Of a stretch of 56,021 nt of DNA, positions 40,799-49,773 are shown piece after piece (the stretch's first letter is position 1; each line of letters begins with the position of its first letter). The notes under the pieces are model-generated. The model saw only the letters and a program-made list of their open reading frames with translations. It was not told where the DNA came from and did no database searches. A program made the position numbers and the translations under genes. Source of the DNA: Vicinamibacteria bacterium (GTDB lineage: Bacteria > Acidobacteriota > Vicinamibacteria > Vicinamibacterales > UBA2999); assembly GCA_025938035.1 (NCBI GenBank), contig JAICQE010000006.1, forward strand, positions 1-56,021, written 5' to 3'.

Positions 40799-41986
40799 AT
40801 GAGTCCAGGCGTCCGTCACACGTTTTGTCCCGCACTGCTGCTCGCGCTGGCGGTTGCCGGTTCCGCCGCCGCGCAGGATGCCGCTCCGCCACCGGAGGCC
40901 GGCGCGCCCTCGGCGCCCGCCGGGCAGGCTCAAAAGCCTGCGGACGGCTTCCGGGTGGGCGACTTCACGTTCAAGCCAGGCGGTCGCGTCAAGCTCGACA
41001 TCATTCGCGACTTCAAACCGATGGATAACGAGGACTCGTTCGACACGCGGGCGATCCCGATCAACGCGGGGGAGCGGACCAACTCGAACCTGATTGCCAA
41101 GGAAACGCGGTTGAGCATCGACATCCGCGGCCCGGCCGAAGGCCATGAGCTCCGGATGTACGTCGAGGGCGACTTCTACGGCTCGAGCAGCGCCTTCCGG
41201 ATGCGGCATGCGTACGGGACGTGGAGGGGACTCCTCGCCGGACAGACGTGGAGCACCTTCATGGATGAAGACAACCTGCCGCGGACAATCGACTTCGAGT
41301 CGCCGACCGCAATGGCCATCATTCGTCAGGCACAGCTGCGATATACGTGGAGGTTCGGCGCAGCGAGCTGGGCGGTCGCGGTGGAAGACAACAAGTCCAC
41401 CATCGAGGTTCCCGATGGCGTGGCGGGCAGGGCGGAGTTCCCCTCACCCGATTTCGTCACCCGCTTCCGCTACGACTTCTCCAACGGCCACATCATGGCG
41501 TCGGGGTTCACCGGCGCCGCGCGGTTCCGGCCGACCGACGAGGATCCGGACACCGCGACGTTGTGGGGCACGATGCTGTCGGCCAACTTCGGCACAGTTG
41601 GGCGCGACACCATCTACGGCGTCGCCACGTTCGGCGACGGCATCGGCCGCTACAGAGGGGGCACCGCCGCGGTGCCCGACGAGAGCGGCCTGCTGCACGC
41701 CGTTCGCGTGGCGGCGGTCATGGGAGGCTACGAGCATTTCTGGGCCGAGCGGTGGTCGACAAACGCCGTCTACAGCGTCGCCAAGGCGGACGACCAGCCG
41801 TTCTTCGACGACGACTTCAACCGGCAGCTCGATTACGGAGCTGTCAATCTCCTCTATTGGTTCCTTGGCGATCGTGGGTGGATGGGTGTCGAGTATCTCT
41901 ACGGCAGGCGAGAGGTATTCGGGGGATCACCGGACTCCGCTACGGCGCACCGGGTGCAGTATGCGGTCCGCTTCAATTTTCCCTGA
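40799..41986 (+). CDS. DcaP-like outer-membrane porin
   Basis: 395 residues from ATG 40799 with GAGG upstream, 4 bases after the previous stop. Signal peptide (LLLALAVAGSAAAQ), an Ala/Pro-rich linker, then porin strands: FKPGGRVKLDIIRDF, RLSIDIRGPAEGHELRMYVEGDF (shown in part), GTWRGLLAGQTWSTFMDED with a constriction-loop-like motif, and a terminal VRFNFP. DcaP-family trimers pass small anionic compounds such as dicarboxylates across the outer membrane. Confidence 0.85.
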   Translation: MSPGVRHTFCPALLLALAVAGSAAAQDAAPPPEAGAPSAPAGQAQKPADGFRVGDFTFKPGGRVKLDIIRDFKPMDNEDSFDTRAIPINAGERTNSNLIAKETRLSIDIRGPAEGHELRMYVEGDFYGSSSAFRMRHAYGTWRGLLAGQTWSTFMDEDNLPRTIDFESPTAMAIIRQAQLRYTWRFGAASWAVAVEDNKSTIEVPDGVAGRAEFPSPDFVTRFRYDFSNGHIMASGFTGAARFRPTDEDPDTATLWGTMLSANFGTVGRDTIYGVATFGDGIGRYRGGTAAVPDESGLLHAVRVAAVMGGYEHFWAERWSTNAVYSVAKADDQPFFDDDFNRQLDYGAVNLLYWFLGDRGWMGVEYLYGRREVFGGSPDSATAHRVQYAVRFNFP

Positions 41987-42956
41987 TCGGGGCGCGCGCG
42001 CCGGCGTCGCTCTCGCAGTGGTCCTCAGTGCCGCCCTTGTGGCCGCGCAGACGGGTGCGCCGCCGGCCGTTTTTCGCGGCGGTACCGACCTCGTCGTCCT
42101 GCAGGTCTCCGTCAGCGATGCGCAGCGGCGGCACGTGGCAGGGCTGCGGGCCGAAAACTTCACCGTATTCGACGAAGGCGTGCCGCAGCCGCTTTCGGTG
42201 TTCGCGACGTCCGATGCGCCGCTCGACGTGATGCTGCTGATGGATACGAGCGGAAGCATGGACCTGTGGCTCCCTGTTGCCAAGCTCGCGGCGGCCAATC
42301 TCGTGAGCAGCCTGCGCAGCGAGGATCGGGCCGGCCTGATCCTTTTCGACGTCGGCGCGACGGTCGCTCACGGACTATCTGACAAGCATGACAGCGTGAT
42401 CAAAGCGATTCGCGCGGTCTCTCCGGGCGGCGCCACTGCGCTGTACCAATCCGTCTATATCGGGCTCCACACGCTCGCGCTTGCGCGGCGGACAGACGAC
42501 GCCATCCGGCGCCAGGCGCTGGTCGTGTTGACCGACGGAGCAGACAACGCCAGCTACATTCCCTTCGAGCAGGCGCTCACGGCTGCACGAAGCGGCAACG
42601 TGACGATCTTCACCATCATGCCGGGCCTGCCACCGACGGAAGCCGCGGTCACGCCTGCCGCGGGATGGCGCAACGCGACGTCCCGGTTCGAGATGCGGCG
42701 TCTCGCCGAAGACACCGGAGGCCGTACGTTCGCCACCGTCGATCCGGCTGCGCTCGCCGATGTGTACGCGCAGATCGGCAACGAGTTGCGGACGCAGTAC
42801 TGGCTTGCCTACGCCGCCAGTCCTGGCCGCGCCGGATTCCGGCGCGTATCCGTTCGCGTGAACGACCCCCCGGGCCTGCTGGTGCGCACACGGAGCGGGT
42901 ACATCGCCGGGTCTGCCAAGACGGCGGGATCGCGCCCGCCAGCGAGGAGGCCGTAA
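41961..42956 (+). CDS. VWFA domain protein (acidobacterial type)
   Basis: 331 residues from ATG 41961, overlapping the porin gene by 26 bases in another frame. Signal-like helix (GVALAVVLSAALVAAQ), then TDLVVLQVSVSDAQ and LRAENFTVFDEGVPQPLSVF, the acidobacterial VWFA-related leader, and a VWA domain with an intact metal site (MLLMDTSGSMD, VVLTDGADN). Protein-interaction role in the periplasm; partner unknown. Same family as the protein at 2077 but with a conserved DTSGS. Confidence 0.82.
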   Translation: MRSASIFPDRGARAGVALAVVLSAALVAAQTGAPPAVFRGGTDLVVLQVSVSDAQRRHVAGLRAENFTVFDEGVPQPLSVFATSDAPLDVMLLMDTSGSMDLWLPVAKLAAANLVSSLRSEDRAGLILFDVGATVAHGLSDKHDSVIKAIRAVSPGGATALYQSVYIGLHTLALARRTDDAIRRQALVVLTDGADNASYIPFEQALTAARSGNVTIFTIMPGLPPTEAAVTPAAGWRNATSRFEMRRLAEDTGGRTFATVDPAALADVYAQIGNELRTQYWLAYAASPGRAGFRRVSVRVNDPPGLLVRTRSGYIAGSAKTAGSRPPARRP

Positions 42957-42970
42957 CCGCCATCCCTGTG

Positions 42971-45358
42971 ATGCGGGACCCTGCGCCGATGACTGCGTCC
43001 TCACCGGTACTCCTGATCAGTCCTCGAGGCGACGCTGCCCACGCATCGGCGGACGCCGCGGTGCACCGGCTTGGCGATGCGCTTCAGCAGCTGGGATACC
43101 GGGTCGTGCACGCGTCATCGACGGACGAAGGGCTGGCTCTCGTCAACTCACATCCGGCGTTCTCGGCCGTCGTGCTCGACTGGGATCTCGGCGACGGGAA
43201 GCGGTGTTCCCGTGAAGCCGCGCTCGCCATCGTTCAGGGCATCCGCGCGCGGAGCCGCCTCATGCCGGTTTTTCTGGCCGTGGATCGAGCGGCTCCCGCG
43301 GCGCTGCCCTTGTCTGTGGCGCGCGACGTCCATGGGTATCTGCATCCGCTCGCCGAAACACCGGAGACAACCGCGCGCCGTCTCGACTTCGCCGTACGCC
43401 AGTACTACGCCGGTCTGGTGCCGCCGTACCTGCGCGCGCTGAAGCAGCAAATCGACGACGGTCCGAGCCTCTGGGGCGGGGCAGGACACCAGGGCGGCGA
43501 GGCGTTCCGGCGGCACCCGGTGGGGGCGGAGTTCGAGCGCCTGTTTGGCGATCTGGCGCGCGCCGATGTCGGCACGCGTGTGCCGGAGCTCGGCGACTGG
43601 CTGGAGCACGTCGGTGCGCCGGCGGATTCCGAGCGGCGCTCGGCGCGCGTGTTCGGCGCCGACTGGAGTTATCTCGTACTCGGCGGGTCATCCACGGCGA
43701 ACCGCATCGTCGTCACCGGCACCGTCGCCCGCGACGACATCGTCATCATCGACCGCAGCTGCCATCGCTCGGTGATGCATGGCGTGATGCTCGCCGGCGG
43801 GCGGCCGGTGTACCTCAAGCCTCCCTGCAACGGCCTGGGGATGGTTGGGCCGATTCCGCCGTGGTGCCTCGCGCCGGGCCACATCCGGGAGCTGATCGAG
43901 CACAGTCCGCTGACGCGCAACGCCGCCTCGCCGGATCCGGTGCTCGCGGTGATGACCAACGATACCTACGACGGCCTGTGCTGCGATGTCGAGCGCGTGG
44001 TGTCCACGGTGGGCCGCGCCGTGCCGCGGCTGCATTTCGACGAAGCCGCCTATGGCTACGCCCACGCCCACCCGATGTACGACGGTCGCCATGCGATGGG
44101 CGTGCGAACGGACGCGCCCGATCGGCCGACGCTGTTTGCCGTGCAGTCCACCCACGAGATGCTGCCGGCGCTGTCGATGGCCTCCATGATTCATGGACGG
44201 TCGAGCCCGCGTGCCCCGGTGGACGCACCGGTCTTCAACCAGTCGTTCCTGATCCACGGCACGACGTCGCCGTTTCACCCCATTCTTGCGTCGAGCGACA
44301 TCGCCACCGCGATGATGGAGCTGCCGGCCGGCCGCACGCTCGTCGACGAAGCCATCCGGGACGCGATCGCGTTCCGCCAGACGATGGCGACGACGCGGGC
44401 GCGATTGCTCGAGACCTCCGGCACCGACGGGTGGTTCTTCGACATCTTTCAAGCGCCCGAGGTCCGGCCTCCGCTGCAGCGAGAGACCGTGCCGTTTGCC
44501 GAGGCGTCCGCCGAGATGCTGGCCGCGCACGCCTCGTGCTGGACGCTCAAGCCCGGCGAGCGGTGGCACGGGTTTGCCGACGTTGACGTGGACGGGGACC
44601 ATGTCCTTCTCGACCCGATGAAGGTGACGATTCTGTGCCCGGGTGCTGACGCGTCGGGCGGGCTGACACGCCAGGGCATTCCCGCGTGCGTGCTGACGCG
44701 GTTCCTCGAGGAACGCCGCATCGCCGTTGCGCGCATCGGCATGTACACCGCGCTCCTTCGCTTCTCGGTGGGACTCGATCAAGGCCGATGGGGCGCCGTG
44801 ATCGAGGCGCTGCACGAGTTCAAGCGGTTCTACGACGGCGGGGTCACGGTCGGCGAGGCGCTGCCGAAGCTGGCCGGGCAGCATCCGCGCTATGCCAATC
44901 TCACGCTGCGCACGCTCTGCGACAGCATGCATGCGGCGATCGTGGCGCTCGAGGTGCCAAGCCTCGCCCGCGAAGCCGTCCTCACGGATCCCAGGGTCGT
45001 GACCACTCCCTCCGCCGGATACCAGGAACTCCTGCGCGGCCGGACAAGGGCGGTCCCGCTCGGCGAGGCCCCGGAGAAGATCGCGGCGGTCATTGTCGTG
45101 CCATCGGTGCCCGGCCTTCCGGTCGCGCTGCCGGGCGAGCGGTTAGGGCCGGGCGTGTGCGCGGCGATCCGCTACCTGCGCGGGCTCGAGGCGTTCAACC
45201 GTACGTTCCCCGGATTCGAATACGAGGTGCATGGCGTTGAGCACGACGACGACCGCTCGTTCCTCGTACGCATCGTCGCCGACGATCGCCGGCGCCTGAC
45301 CGTCGTCCCTGTCCGTGCGACCGCTCATCACCGCCGCAAGGCGTCGGGCGGCCGTTGA
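42971..45358 (+). CDS. Orn/Lys/Arg decarboxylase homologue with PLP lysine replaced by Glu
   Basis: 795 residues from ATG 42971 (ATG 42989 possible). Wing domain ~8-125 (PVLLISPRGD, FSAVVLDWDLGD), linker, and PLP core: GGSSTANRIVVTG, DRSCHRSVMHGVML, LHFDEAAYGYAHAHP. At the PLP-lysine position the sequence is STHEMLPALSMASMIH: Glu396 (GAG, 44156-44158) stands where active enzymes have Lys. The rest of the protein, including the C-terminal domain (PSVPGLPVALPGERL), is intact. Likely a catalytically inactive or repurposed paralogue of the enzyme at 37430; it may act as regulatory subunit (inference). Confidence 0.85.
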   Translation: MRDPAPMTASSPVLLISPRGDAAHASADAAVHRLGDALQQLGYRVVHASSTDEGLALVNSHPAFSAVVLDWDLGDGKRCSREAALAIVQGIRARSRLMPVFLAVDRAAPAALPLSVARDVHGYLHPLAETPETTARRLDFAVRQYYAGLVPPYLRALKQQIDDGPSLWGGAGHQGGEAFRRHPVGAEFERLFGDLARADVGTRVPELGDWLEHVGAPADSERRSARVFGADWSYLVLGGSSTANRIVVTGTVARDDIVIIDRSCHRSVMHGVMLAGGRPVYLKPPCNGLGMVGPIPPWCLAPGHIRELIEHSPLTRNAASPDPVLAVMTNDTYDGLCCDVERVVSTVGRAVPRLHFDEAAYGYAHAHPMYDGRHAMGVRTDAPDRPTLFAVQSTHEMLPALSMASMIHGRSSPRAPVDAPVFNQSFLIHGTTSPFHPILASSDIATAMMELPAGRTLVDEAIRDAIAFRQTMATTRARLLETSGTDGWFFDIFQAPEVRPPLQRETVPFAEASAEMLAAHASCWTLKPGERWHGFADVDVDGDHVLLDPMKVTILCPGADASGGLTRQGIPACVLTRFLEERRIAVARIGMYTALLRFSVGLDQGRWGAVIEALHEFKRFYDGGVTVGEALPKLAGQHPRYANLTLRTLCDSMHAAIVALEVPSLAREAVLTDPRVVTTPSAGYQELLRGRTRAVPLGEAPEKIAAVIVVPSVPGLPVALPGERLGPGVCAAIRYLRGLEAFNRTFPGFEYEVHGVEHDDDRSFLVRIVADDRRRLTVVPVRATAHHRRKASGGR

Positions 45359-45388
45359 GATCGCGTTCAACAGCAGGCGGCTGCGCGG

Positions 45389-46045
45389 ATGAGCGAGACG
45401 CTGACGATCATGATCCGCGTTGCGGTGGTCACCGTTGCCGCCCTCCTGCCGCTCATCAATCCGGCTGGCACCGCGCCGATTTTTCTCTCGCTGACCACCG
45501 GTGAGAGCGATCGCACGCGGGCGACGATGGCGGTGCGAATCGCCCGCAACGCAGCCCTTCTGCTCGCCGCCGCCACCCTGGGCGGATCGTCCATCCTGCT
45601 GTTCTTCGGTCTTTCGCTCGCCGAGATTCGCATCGCCGGCGGGCTGCTCGTCATCGCGACGGCGTGGCAGTTGATGCACACCGACCAGCGGCCCGACGCG
45701 GCGATCACCGCGCTCTCGCGGCGCGACGCGAAGGACCTGACGCACGCCGCGTTCTACCCGCTCACGTTCCCCGTGACGATCGGGCCCGGCTCTCTGGCCA
45801 TTGCCGTGACGCTCGGCGCCGGCGCCGGCGATACGACCCGTATGGCGGCGCTGCCGGGCGCGATCGCGGGCATCGTCATCGTGTCGTTCACGATATACCT
45901 GTGCTATCGGTTCGCGGCACGCGCGGCGAGGGTGCTCGGCGATGCAGGAACGCTCGTGCTCTTCCGTCTGTCCGCGTTCATTCTGCTCGCCGTGGGAGTG
46001 AAGATTCTCGCCGACGGTCTTGCCGAGCGAATCACCGCCGGATAG
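45389..46045 (+). CDS. MarC family integral membrane protein
   Basis: 218 residues, six predicted helices. LLPLINPAGTAPIFLSLT and the repeated AFYPLTFPVTIGPGSLAIAV (NP/GP motifs in both halves) are diagnostic for MarC (UPF0056). Despite the name, the family has no proven drug-efflux role. Last gene of the operon starting at 40369. Its stop codon is overlapped by a GCATAG motif serving the next gene. Confidence 0.9.
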   Translation: MSETLTIMIRVAVVTVAALLPLINPAGTAPIFLSLTTGESDRTRATMAVRIARNAALLLAAATLGGSSILLFFGLSLAEIRIAGGLLVIATAWQLMHTDQRPDAAITALSRRDAKDLTHAAFYPLTFPVTIGPGSLAIAVTLGAGAGDTTRMAALPGAIAGIVIVSFTIYLCYRFAARAARVLGDAGTLVLFRLSAFILLAVGVKILADGLAERITAG

Positions 46046-46051
46046 GCATAG
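46038..46051 (+). promoter_or_regulatory. GCATAG motif upstream of the peptidase-propeller-barrel gene
   Basis: CCGGATAGGCATAG, 33 bases before ATG 46084 and overlapping the marC-type stop codon. Confidence 0.5.
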
Positions 46052-46083
46052 TGCGCATCTGACGCGTGCGCCATCGTGGGAAC

Positions 46084-49032
46084 ATGCGTCCCCGTTCGGC
46101 GATCGTCAGCGTGCTTCTGCTGTTGATGGTGGCTGGCGACGCGTCGGCGCAGTACTTCGGCAAGAACAAGGTTCAGTACCGCCGACATGAGTTCCGCATT
46201 CTGCAGACCGAGCACTTCGACATTTACTTTCACCAGGACCGGCGTGAGGCGGTTGATGTCGTTGGACGCCTCGCGGAACGATGGTGGCGCCGTTTCTCAC
46301 GGTTCTTCGGCTACGAGTTGATCGGGCGGCAGCCGATCGTGCTCTACAGCTCGAAGCCGGACTTCGATCAGACGCTGATCATCCCCGGGCTCATCGACGG
46401 CGGCACCGCGGGAGTGACGGAAGCAGGACGGCGCCGTATCGCGCTGCCGTTCGCGCCCTCGCTGGCCGACACCGATCACGTGCTCGGCCACGAGATCGTC
46501 CATGCGTTTCAGTTCGATCAGCTTCTCGGCGGCGTGCCGCTCGGAAAGCACAGCGGCGATCCGCTGCCGCTCTGGGTGACCGAGGGTCTCGCGGAATACC
46601 TGACGCTTGGCGCCGTCGAAACGCATACGGCCATGTGGCTCCGCGATGCCGTGCGGGGCGGCACGCTGCCGCGGATCGTCGATCTCGCCAAGCCGCAATT
46701 CTTCCCGTATCGATGGGGTCACGCATTCTGGGCCTACGTCGGCGGCCGATGGGGAGACACCGCGGTGGCGGATCTCTACCGAGCGGCGACGCTGTACGGC
46801 ATGATCGACGCGGTCGACACCATTCTCGGCATCACCGCCGACGCGTTCGAACGCGAGTGGCACGAGGCACTCCGTGCGGCGTACCCCGCTGGGTCGTCGG
46901 CAGCCGTGGGCCGCCATCTCGCCGGCGCGCGTCCGCTCGACGGATCGATCAACGTGGGGGCAGCGCTCAGTCCGGACGGCCGCTGGGTTGCCTATCTCAC
47001 CGAACGATTGTTCAGCGTCGATCTCGTCGTGGCCGAGGCCGAGCGCGGCCAGATCGTGGCGACGCTGACGGACACCGCGGCGAACCCGCGCTACTCGAGC
47101 CTGCAGTACATCGGTTCCGGCGCCGCGTGGGATCCGCGCGGCGAGCGCCTCGCGATTGCGACGCTCACGGACGGCCGGGCGGCGCTCTCGATCTTCCGCT
47201 GGCCCGGCGGTGCGCTGGAGCGGGATGTCGTCGTCGACGGCGTCGACGAGATCTTCGGGCCGACATGGTCGCCCGACGGTACGACGATCGCGTTCAGCGC
47301 CATGAGCAGCGGCACGTCGGATCTCTTCGCGTTCAACCTCCAACGGGGCGTTCTCCGCCGGCTGACCGACGACCTCTACGCGGACCTGCACCCTGCCTGG
47401 GCCCCCGACGGCCGCCGCCTGGCGTTCGTGACCGACCGGTTTACGACGGATCTCCAGGCGCTGACTGCAGGAGCGTATCGCGTGGGGCTCATCGACGCCG
47501 CCACCGGCGCGGTCGAGCCCGTCAACGCCTTCACCACCGGAAAGCACATCGCGCCGCAATGGGCGCGCGACGGCCGCACACTGTATTTCATCTCCGACAG
47601 CGACGGCACGCCCGACGTCTATGGGATCGATCTGCAGAACGGCGCGCTCACGCGCCTGACCAACGCCGACAGCGGGGTATCCGGCCTGACCGGGTCGAGC
47701 CCGGCGCTGTCGATCGCGGCGGGCGCGGACACCGCGGCCGTGACGGTCTATGAGGGCGGCGTATTTGCGGTTCATCTGCTGGCGCTCGCCACTGGTGCGC
47801 CCGCATTGGGCGGCGGCTCCCAGCCGCGGCTTCCTCCGACCGATGCCACGCGCCCATCCGGTGTCGTCGCGAGCGACGATGCGGCCCCCTCGCCGCCCGA
47901 GGAATTTCCGGTGACGCCATATCGTGCCCGCCTGGCAATCGAGGACATCGCCCAGGTCAGCCTCGGCGCGGGCGTGGATCCGTTCGGGGCCATGGCCGGC
48001 GGCGGCCTCGGCCTGACGTTCAGCGACATGCTGCATACGCACTGGCTCGTCGCGGCCGTGCAGATGTCCAGCCCATTCGGAAGCGGCTTCAGCCTGCGCG
48101 ACCTGGCCGGCTCGGTCGGCTACCTCAATCAGGTCCGCCGATGGAACTGGGGCGTCTTCGCGCAAGTCATTCCGACGTACGTTGGCGTGCGCACCGACAT
48201 ATCAGGTCCGATTGCGTCATACACGCTGGTGCGCCAGGTCGAACGCTCGCTGCGCGCGTCCGCGTCGTACCCGTTCAGCCGGGCGAGGCGTTTCGAGGTG
48301 AGCGGCGGAACCGCGGGGCTTGCCTTCGACGAGCTGTCCGGATTCTTCGGCGGCCTGACCTGGAAGCCTGCCGCCGATCCAATGACCCTCGGCACTGTCG
48401 CGGCCGCGTTCGTCAGCGACACCAGTCATGGCGGTGCCACGAGCATGGTCAGCGGGGAACGGTATCGGCTGGAGGCCGCGCCGGTCTTCGGGAGTCTCCA
48501 GTACATTCACGTCACTGCTGATTACCGGCGGTACATCATGCCGGTGCCGTTTGTCACGATTGCCGCACGTGCGCTGCACATCGGCCGCTACGGCAGCGGT
48601 GCGGAAGACGCGCGGCTGCCGTCGCTGTACCTGGGATACCCGTGGCTCGTTCGCGGATTCGACGTCGGATGGCACGTCAACGACTGTGTGGCGGTGCTGT
48701 CGGCGGGATGTCCTGAGCTGAACGATCTCCTTGGCAGCCGTCTCGCCGTCGCGAACCTCGAGCTGCGGCTGCCGCTCCTTCGCCCATTCGGACTCTCCCG
48801 GTCGATGTACGGACCGGTGCCGGCGGAAATTGCCGCGTTCGTGGACAGCGGCGTGGCCTGGCGCGGGTCGAACGGCCCGCACCGCGGTCCTGGGGCGCCG
48901 GCGTGGAGCGCCGGCATCACGCTGCGGACGAACCTGATCGGCTTCGGCATGGGCCAGCTCGATATCACCCGTCCTTTCTCCCGGCCGGAGGCCGGCTGGG
49001 TTGTGCAGTTCAACCTGTCGCCGGCGTTCTAG
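46084..49032 (+). CDS. Peptidase-MA/TolB-like propeller/outer-membrane barrel fusion
   Basis: 982 residues from ATG 46084; GTG 46066 would precede a complete signal peptide (IVSVLLLLMVAGDASAQ). Residues ~25-270 are a gluzincin-like metallopeptidase with HEIVH (136-140) and WVTEGLAEYL supplying the third ligand. Residues ~285-600 are a PD40/TolB-type beta-propeller (SPDGRWVAYLTE, WSPDGTTIAFSAM, WAPDGRRLAFVTD). Residues ~640-982 form an outer-membrane beta-barrel of the surface-antigen type ending NLSPAF. A surface-anchored protease is a reasonable reading; the substrate is unknown. Confidence 0.82.
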   Translation: MRPRSAIVSVLLLLMVAGDASAQYFGKNKVQYRRHEFRILQTEHFDIYFHQDRREAVDVVGRLAERWWRRFSRFFGYELIGRQPIVLYSSKPDFDQTLIIPGLIDGGTAGVTEAGRRRIALPFAPSLADTDHVLGHEIVHAFQFDQLLGGVPLGKHSGDPLPLWVTEGLAEYLTLGAVETHTAMWLRDAVRGGTLPRIVDLAKPQFFPYRWGHAFWAYVGGRWGDTAVADLYRAATLYGMIDAVDTILGITADAFEREWHEALRAAYPAGSSAAVGRHLAGARPLDGSINVGAALSPDGRWVAYLTERLFSVDLVVAEAERGQIVATLTDTAANPRYSSLQYIGSGAAWDPRGERLAIATLTDGRAALSIFRWPGGALERDVVVDGVDEIFGPTWSPDGTTIAFSAMSSGTSDLFAFNLQRGVLRRLTDDLYADLHPAWAPDGRRLAFVTDRFTTDLQALTAGAYRVGLIDAATGAVEPVNAFTTGKHIAPQWARDGRTLYFISDSDGTPDVYGIDLQNGALTRLTNADSGVSGLTGSSPALSIAAGADTAAVTVYEGGVFAVHLLALATGAPALGGGSQPRLPPTDATRPSGVVASDDAAPSPPEEFPVTPYRARLAIEDIAQVSLGAGVDPFGAMAGGGLGLTFSDMLHTHWLVAAVQMSSPFGSGFSLRDLAGSVGYLNQVRRWNWGVFAQVIPTYVGVRTDISGPIASYTLVRQVERSLRASASYPFSRARRFEVSGGTAGLAFDELSGFFGGLTWKPAADPMTLGTVAAAFVSDTSHGGATSMVSGERYRLEAAPVFGSLQYIHVTADYRRYIMPVPFVTIAARALHIGRYGSGAEDARLPSLYLGYPWLVRGFDVGWHVNDCVAVLSAGCPELNDLLGSRLAVANLELRLPLLRPFGLSRSMYGPVPAEIAAFVDSGVAWRGSNGPHRGPGAPAWSAGITLRTNLIGFGMGQLDITRPFSRPEAGWVVQFNLSPAF

Positions 49033-49104
49033 CTGGCCGTGGCGCGAACCCTGCGGGTTCGCGAGGCGAGCCTGCAAGGCTCGCCCCACGAAACTCCCTA
49101 GAAC
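49026..49104. repeat. Composite hairpin element nested in an inverted repeat
   Basis: A 53-bp module (49039-49091), identical to 51880-51932, holds two perfect hairpins: GCGAACCC-TGC... (49044-49051/49055-49062) and GGCGAGCCT-GCA-AGGCTCGCC (49065-49085). It is flanked by GTTCTAG (49026-49032, including the stop codon of the upstream gene) and CTAGAAC (49098-49104), a perfect inverted pair. It may also stop transcription. Confidence 0.8.
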
Positions 49105-49115
49105 ATCCGCCCCCG

Positions 49116-49129
49116 CCGGATCGACATAG
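49116..49129 (+). promoter_or_regulatory. GCATAG-type motif upstream of the barrel-BASS-BamA operon
   Basis: CCGGATCGACATAG (A instead of G before CATAG), 41 bases before ATG 49171. Confidence 0.5.
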
Positions 49130-49170
49130 GCGGCGCGCCGGCGCGGAGCGATGCTGACAGACGGCAAGTG

Positions 49171-49764
49171 ATGAAGCGACTCTCGCATTGCGTTGCGCTC
49201 ATAGCTTTCCTCGTGTGCGCCCTGCCGGTTGAGACGGCTGCTCAGCAGGATTACAGCCGCATCAACGTCACGCGCGGCGCCGAGCTCTCGCTCTTCGGCG
49301 GCGCGACCGGCGCGGCGACGGGACCGGCTGCCGCGTTCGGCTGGTCGGCCGGGTGGCGCGCGTCTGGACGCCTGGCGCTCGAAGGCAGCGGCTCATGGGT
49401 ATCGGAACCTGGCGTTGATGGCTTCGCCGCGCTGTTCGGCGCGAGGCTGTATCTGAACACAACCGGACGCACGTCACCGTTCATCACCGCCGAAGCCGGC
49501 CTGTTCCATGCGTCGGTCACGCCCTCGGACTCACGGGCGCCGGACTTCTACCTCGATCGCACGCTCCCCGGGTCTCCTGAAAAAGCGTTCAACGATTTCG
49601 TGGGCGCCGGCGGCGCTGGTCTGGATGTGCACGTCGGTGGACCGCTCTGGGTTCGTCCGGATGCGCGGCTGCTCGTCGTGGTCGACGGGTGGCGGGCGAA
49701 TGTCCTGATGCTTGCCGGGGTCCACTTTACTTACCGGTTCGGCGGGCCACGGGGTTCGCCCTGA
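49171..49764 (+). CDS. Predicted outer-membrane beta-barrel protein
   Basis: 197 residues from ATG 49171 (a GTG directly precedes). Signal peptide (HCVALIAFLVCALPVETAAQ), alternating strands (GAELSLFGGATGAATG, FGWSAGWRASGRLALEGSGS in part) and a C-terminal VHFTYRFGG, consistent with an OmpA-like eight-strand barrel. No family recognised. First of three genes (barrel, BASS transporter, BamA-like) behind a GCATAG motif. Confidence 0.65.
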   Translation: MKRLSHCVALIAFLVCALPVETAAQQDYSRINVTRGAELSLFGGATGAATGPAAAFGWSAGWRASGRLALEGSGSWVSEPGVDGFAALFGARLYLNTTGRTSPFITAEAGLFHASVTPSDSRAPDFYLDRTLPGSPEKAFNDFVGAGGAGLDVHVGGPLWVRPDARLLVVVDGWRANVLMLAGVHFTYRFGGPRGSP

Positions 49765-49773
49765 GCGACGCCG

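Noticed and set aside
16592..49129. GCATAG motif read as sigma-54 promoters
   Set aside because: One copy (49116) has GG-N10-GC by chance, but the others lack the GG or GC at the required spacing.
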